Part shown: piece by piece, positions 12,876 through 14,373 of the stretch
Layout: every line of letters starts with the position of its first letter
Position numbering within the stretch: the first letter of the stretch is position 1
NCBI GenBank assembly: GCA_026994735.1
Contig: JALWQD010000158.1
Location: forward strand, 1 to 14,373
DNA length: 14,373 nt
From: Gammaproteobacteria bacterium
Lineage (GTDB): Bacteria; Pseudomonadota; Gammaproteobacteria; SZUA-140
Direction: 5' to 3'
The notes under the pieces: generated by a model
Seen by the model: the letters and a program-made list of their open reading frames with translations, nothing else
Databases searched by the model: none
Told to the model about the DNA's origin: nothing
Translations under genes and position numbers: made by a program

Positions 12876-14373
12876 ATGAATCTGCCAGATAGACACCAAG
12901 CACTCATCAATGGCCTGCTCGATAGTCGCTGCTATCAGCACCCTGTCGCAGAGATAACACTCATTGAGACACACATATCCTCGCTCATCCTAACCGGAGA
13001 CTATGTCTACAAGATCAAGAAACCGCTCTCTCTCGGCTTTCTTGATTTCTCAACATTGGCACTGCGTAAACATTATTGTCAGGAAGAGGTTCGTCTAAAC
13101 AAACGGCTTGCGGGGAACCTCTATCTTGCTGTCGTCACCCTCTCGTATGCCAGTAATGGCCAAGTGGTTATTGATAGTGATGGTGACGAAACCATCATCG
13201 ATTATGCCGTCATGATGCGTCAATTCGATAATCAACAGCAGCTAGACCACTGCCTTGAGCGTGACCAGCTAACTAAAGAGCACTGTCGTGTGCTCGGACA
13301 ACGCCTAGCCATTTTTCATGAACACTGCCCTGCAACGACCGGTAATGACGATACGTTTGGTACCGGCACCACTATCCAGGCTGCCAGCTCAGATAATTTC
13401 CGCGACTGCCTCAAACTCAGTACAAGCCCTCATGAGTGCCGCCGCCTAGAGCAATTACAACAGTGGAGCGGCAACCAAAATATTGCCTTCACCACGTACC
13501 TTAATCAACGCCGGCAACAAGGACACGTGCGCGAATGTCACGGGGATCTGCATCTGGCAAATATAGTCCTGATCGACGACCAGGCAATCCCTTTTGACTG
13601 CCTCGAATTCAATCCATCGCTGCGCTGGATCGATACCATCAATGAAATAGCTTTCTTAACGATGGATCTCCATGGCCACAACGCCGCCGCACTGGCCAAC
13701 CATATCCTCAATGCCTATCTGGAAACTTCTGGCGACTATCAGGGTGCTGCCTTACTCCACTACTACGAAGTCTACCGAGCCATAGTGCGAGCCAAGGTTT
13801 GTGCCATCAGACGCCAACAGGCAAATACGGATACGGCGGCTTTAAGTGCGGAATTCAATGGCTATCTTGATCTCGCAGAACAACGCTGCCGCCAGCGCTC
13901 TCCTTTCCTGATGATTACACATGGGCTCTCAGGATCAGGCAAGAGTGTCATCAGCAGCCATTTGCTCGCACGTGTGGAAGCCATCCGTATCCGCGCAGAT
14001 GTTGAACGTAAACGCCTCTTTCCCAACGCCGACAAGCGCTACCAGGCAGCGGCCACCAAAGCCACCTATGAGCACCTTCAAAGCCTGGCCAAATCGCTCC
14101 TCCTTGGCGGCCACAGTGCGCTTATTGATGCCAGCTTTCTTGACAGTCAACACCGCCATAACTTTCATCAGCTTGCCACTGAACTTGCTATCCCTTTCGT
14201 TATCCTCCATACCCATGCCGATACTGATCAGCTGCGTCAATGGATCTGTGAGCGCAATCTTGCCGCCAACGATCCTTCCGAAGCCACTCTCGACGTCCTC
14301 GAACAGCAAATCAAAAACTATCAGCCGCTGGGCGAACAAGAACTGCCCTTTACCATCACCATCGATAGTAGCC
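12876..14373 (+). CDS. Aminoglycoside-phosphotransferase-like / P-loop kinase fusion (partial)
   Basis: An ATG at 12876, with AGGA about 10 bases upstream, opens a frame that stays open for 499 codons to the window edge. The N-terminal part resembles APH/ChoK kinases: YVYKIKKPLSLGFLDFSTL (44-62), the Brenner-type CHGDLHLANIVL (221-232, catalytic D224), and FDCLEFN (240-246) for the metal site. The C-terminal half has a Walker A, GLSGSGKS (350-357), and an AAA_33/gluconokinase-like fold. This two-domain architecture is widespread in proteobacteria and annotated as bifunctional aminoglycoside phosphotransferase/ATP-binding protein, but its substrate is unknown; antibiotic resistance should not be assumed. 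Only the last part of the kinase domain is likely missing. Confidence 0.88.
   Translation, partial: MNLPDRHQALINGLLDSRCYQHPVAEITLIETHISSLILTGDYVYKIKKPLSLGFLDFSTLALRKHYCQEEVRLNKRLAGNLYLAVVTLSYASNGQVVIDSDGDETIIDYAVMMRQFDNQQQLDHCLERDQLTKEHCRVLGQRLAIFHEHCPATTGNDDTFGTGTTIQAASSDNFRDCLKLSTSPHECRRLEQLQQWSGNQNIAFTTYLNQRRQQGHVRECHGDLHLANIVLIDDQAIPFDCLEFNPSLRWIDTINEIAFLTMDLHGHNAAALANHILNAYLETSGDYQGAALLHYYEVYRAIVRAKVCAIRRQQANTDTAALSAEFNGYLDLAEQRCRQRSPFLMITHGLSGSGKSVISSHLLARVEAIRIRADVERKRLFPNADKRYQAAATKATYEHLQSLAKSLLLGGHSALIDASFLDSQHRHNFHQLATELAIPFVILHTHADTDQLRQWICERNLAANDPSEATLDVLEQQIKNYQPLGEQELPFTITIDSS

Noticed and set aside
13935..14339. 134-residue minus-strand frame
   Set aside because: It is a shadow of the plus-strand kinase gene, which carries clear catalytic and Walker A motifs over the same bases.

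Overview
The window looks like chromosomal DNA of a gammaproteobacterium with near-balanced base composition. The strongest clue is the tightly overlapping block yoaA-like helicase / tsaB / cpdA-like phosphodiesterase. A VPLPAA-type PEP-CTERM protein, a multihaem c-type cytochrome and an HDOD signalling protein fit a free-living environmental member with an exosortase system. I cannot name the genus from sequence alone.

Layout. Positions 1-75 (minus) hold the start of a gene leaving the window, with a Rossmann-like GAGE motif. Positions 297-1280 (plus) encode an HDOD protein. Positions 1446-1845 (minus) hold a compact unit: a consensus-like promoter, a leader with two hairpins, a 54-residue ORF (1545-1709) and a terminator. 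Positions 1914-3096 (minus) are a monocistronic SAM-dependent methyltransferase with a clear promoter and terminator.

Positions 3136-6764 (minus) look like a four-gene operon, read from high to low coordinates. Its members are a four-helix membrane protein with eleven NPC motifs in one loop, a secreted protein of seven 16-residue Cys/His/Met repeats (NPCH), a lipoprotein-type pentahaem cytochrome c fused to a thioredoxin domain, and a DUF4442-like hotdog protein. This is the most unusual part of the window. Two neighbouring proteins share NPC repeats but differ in architecture, next to a redox fusion protein, which suggests an envelope system for metal handling or thiol redox. That function is inference.

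Positions 6905-7525 (plus) are a divergently transcribed PEP-CTERM protein with its own promoter. Positions 7599-12063 (minus) run yoaA-like helicase, tsaB, cpdA-like, HIT protein, VanZ-like protein and a 55-residue membrane protein; the first three overlap and are probably translationally coupled. Positions 12168-12677 (minus) encode a DUF6998-like protein. Positions 12876-14373 (plus) are an aminoglycoside-phosphotransferase-like domain joined to a P-loop kinase, cut by the window edge.

Two small genes (1545-1709 and 7599-7766) were found by reading from strong Shine-Dalgarno sites. Family names come from motif recognition, without database searches.
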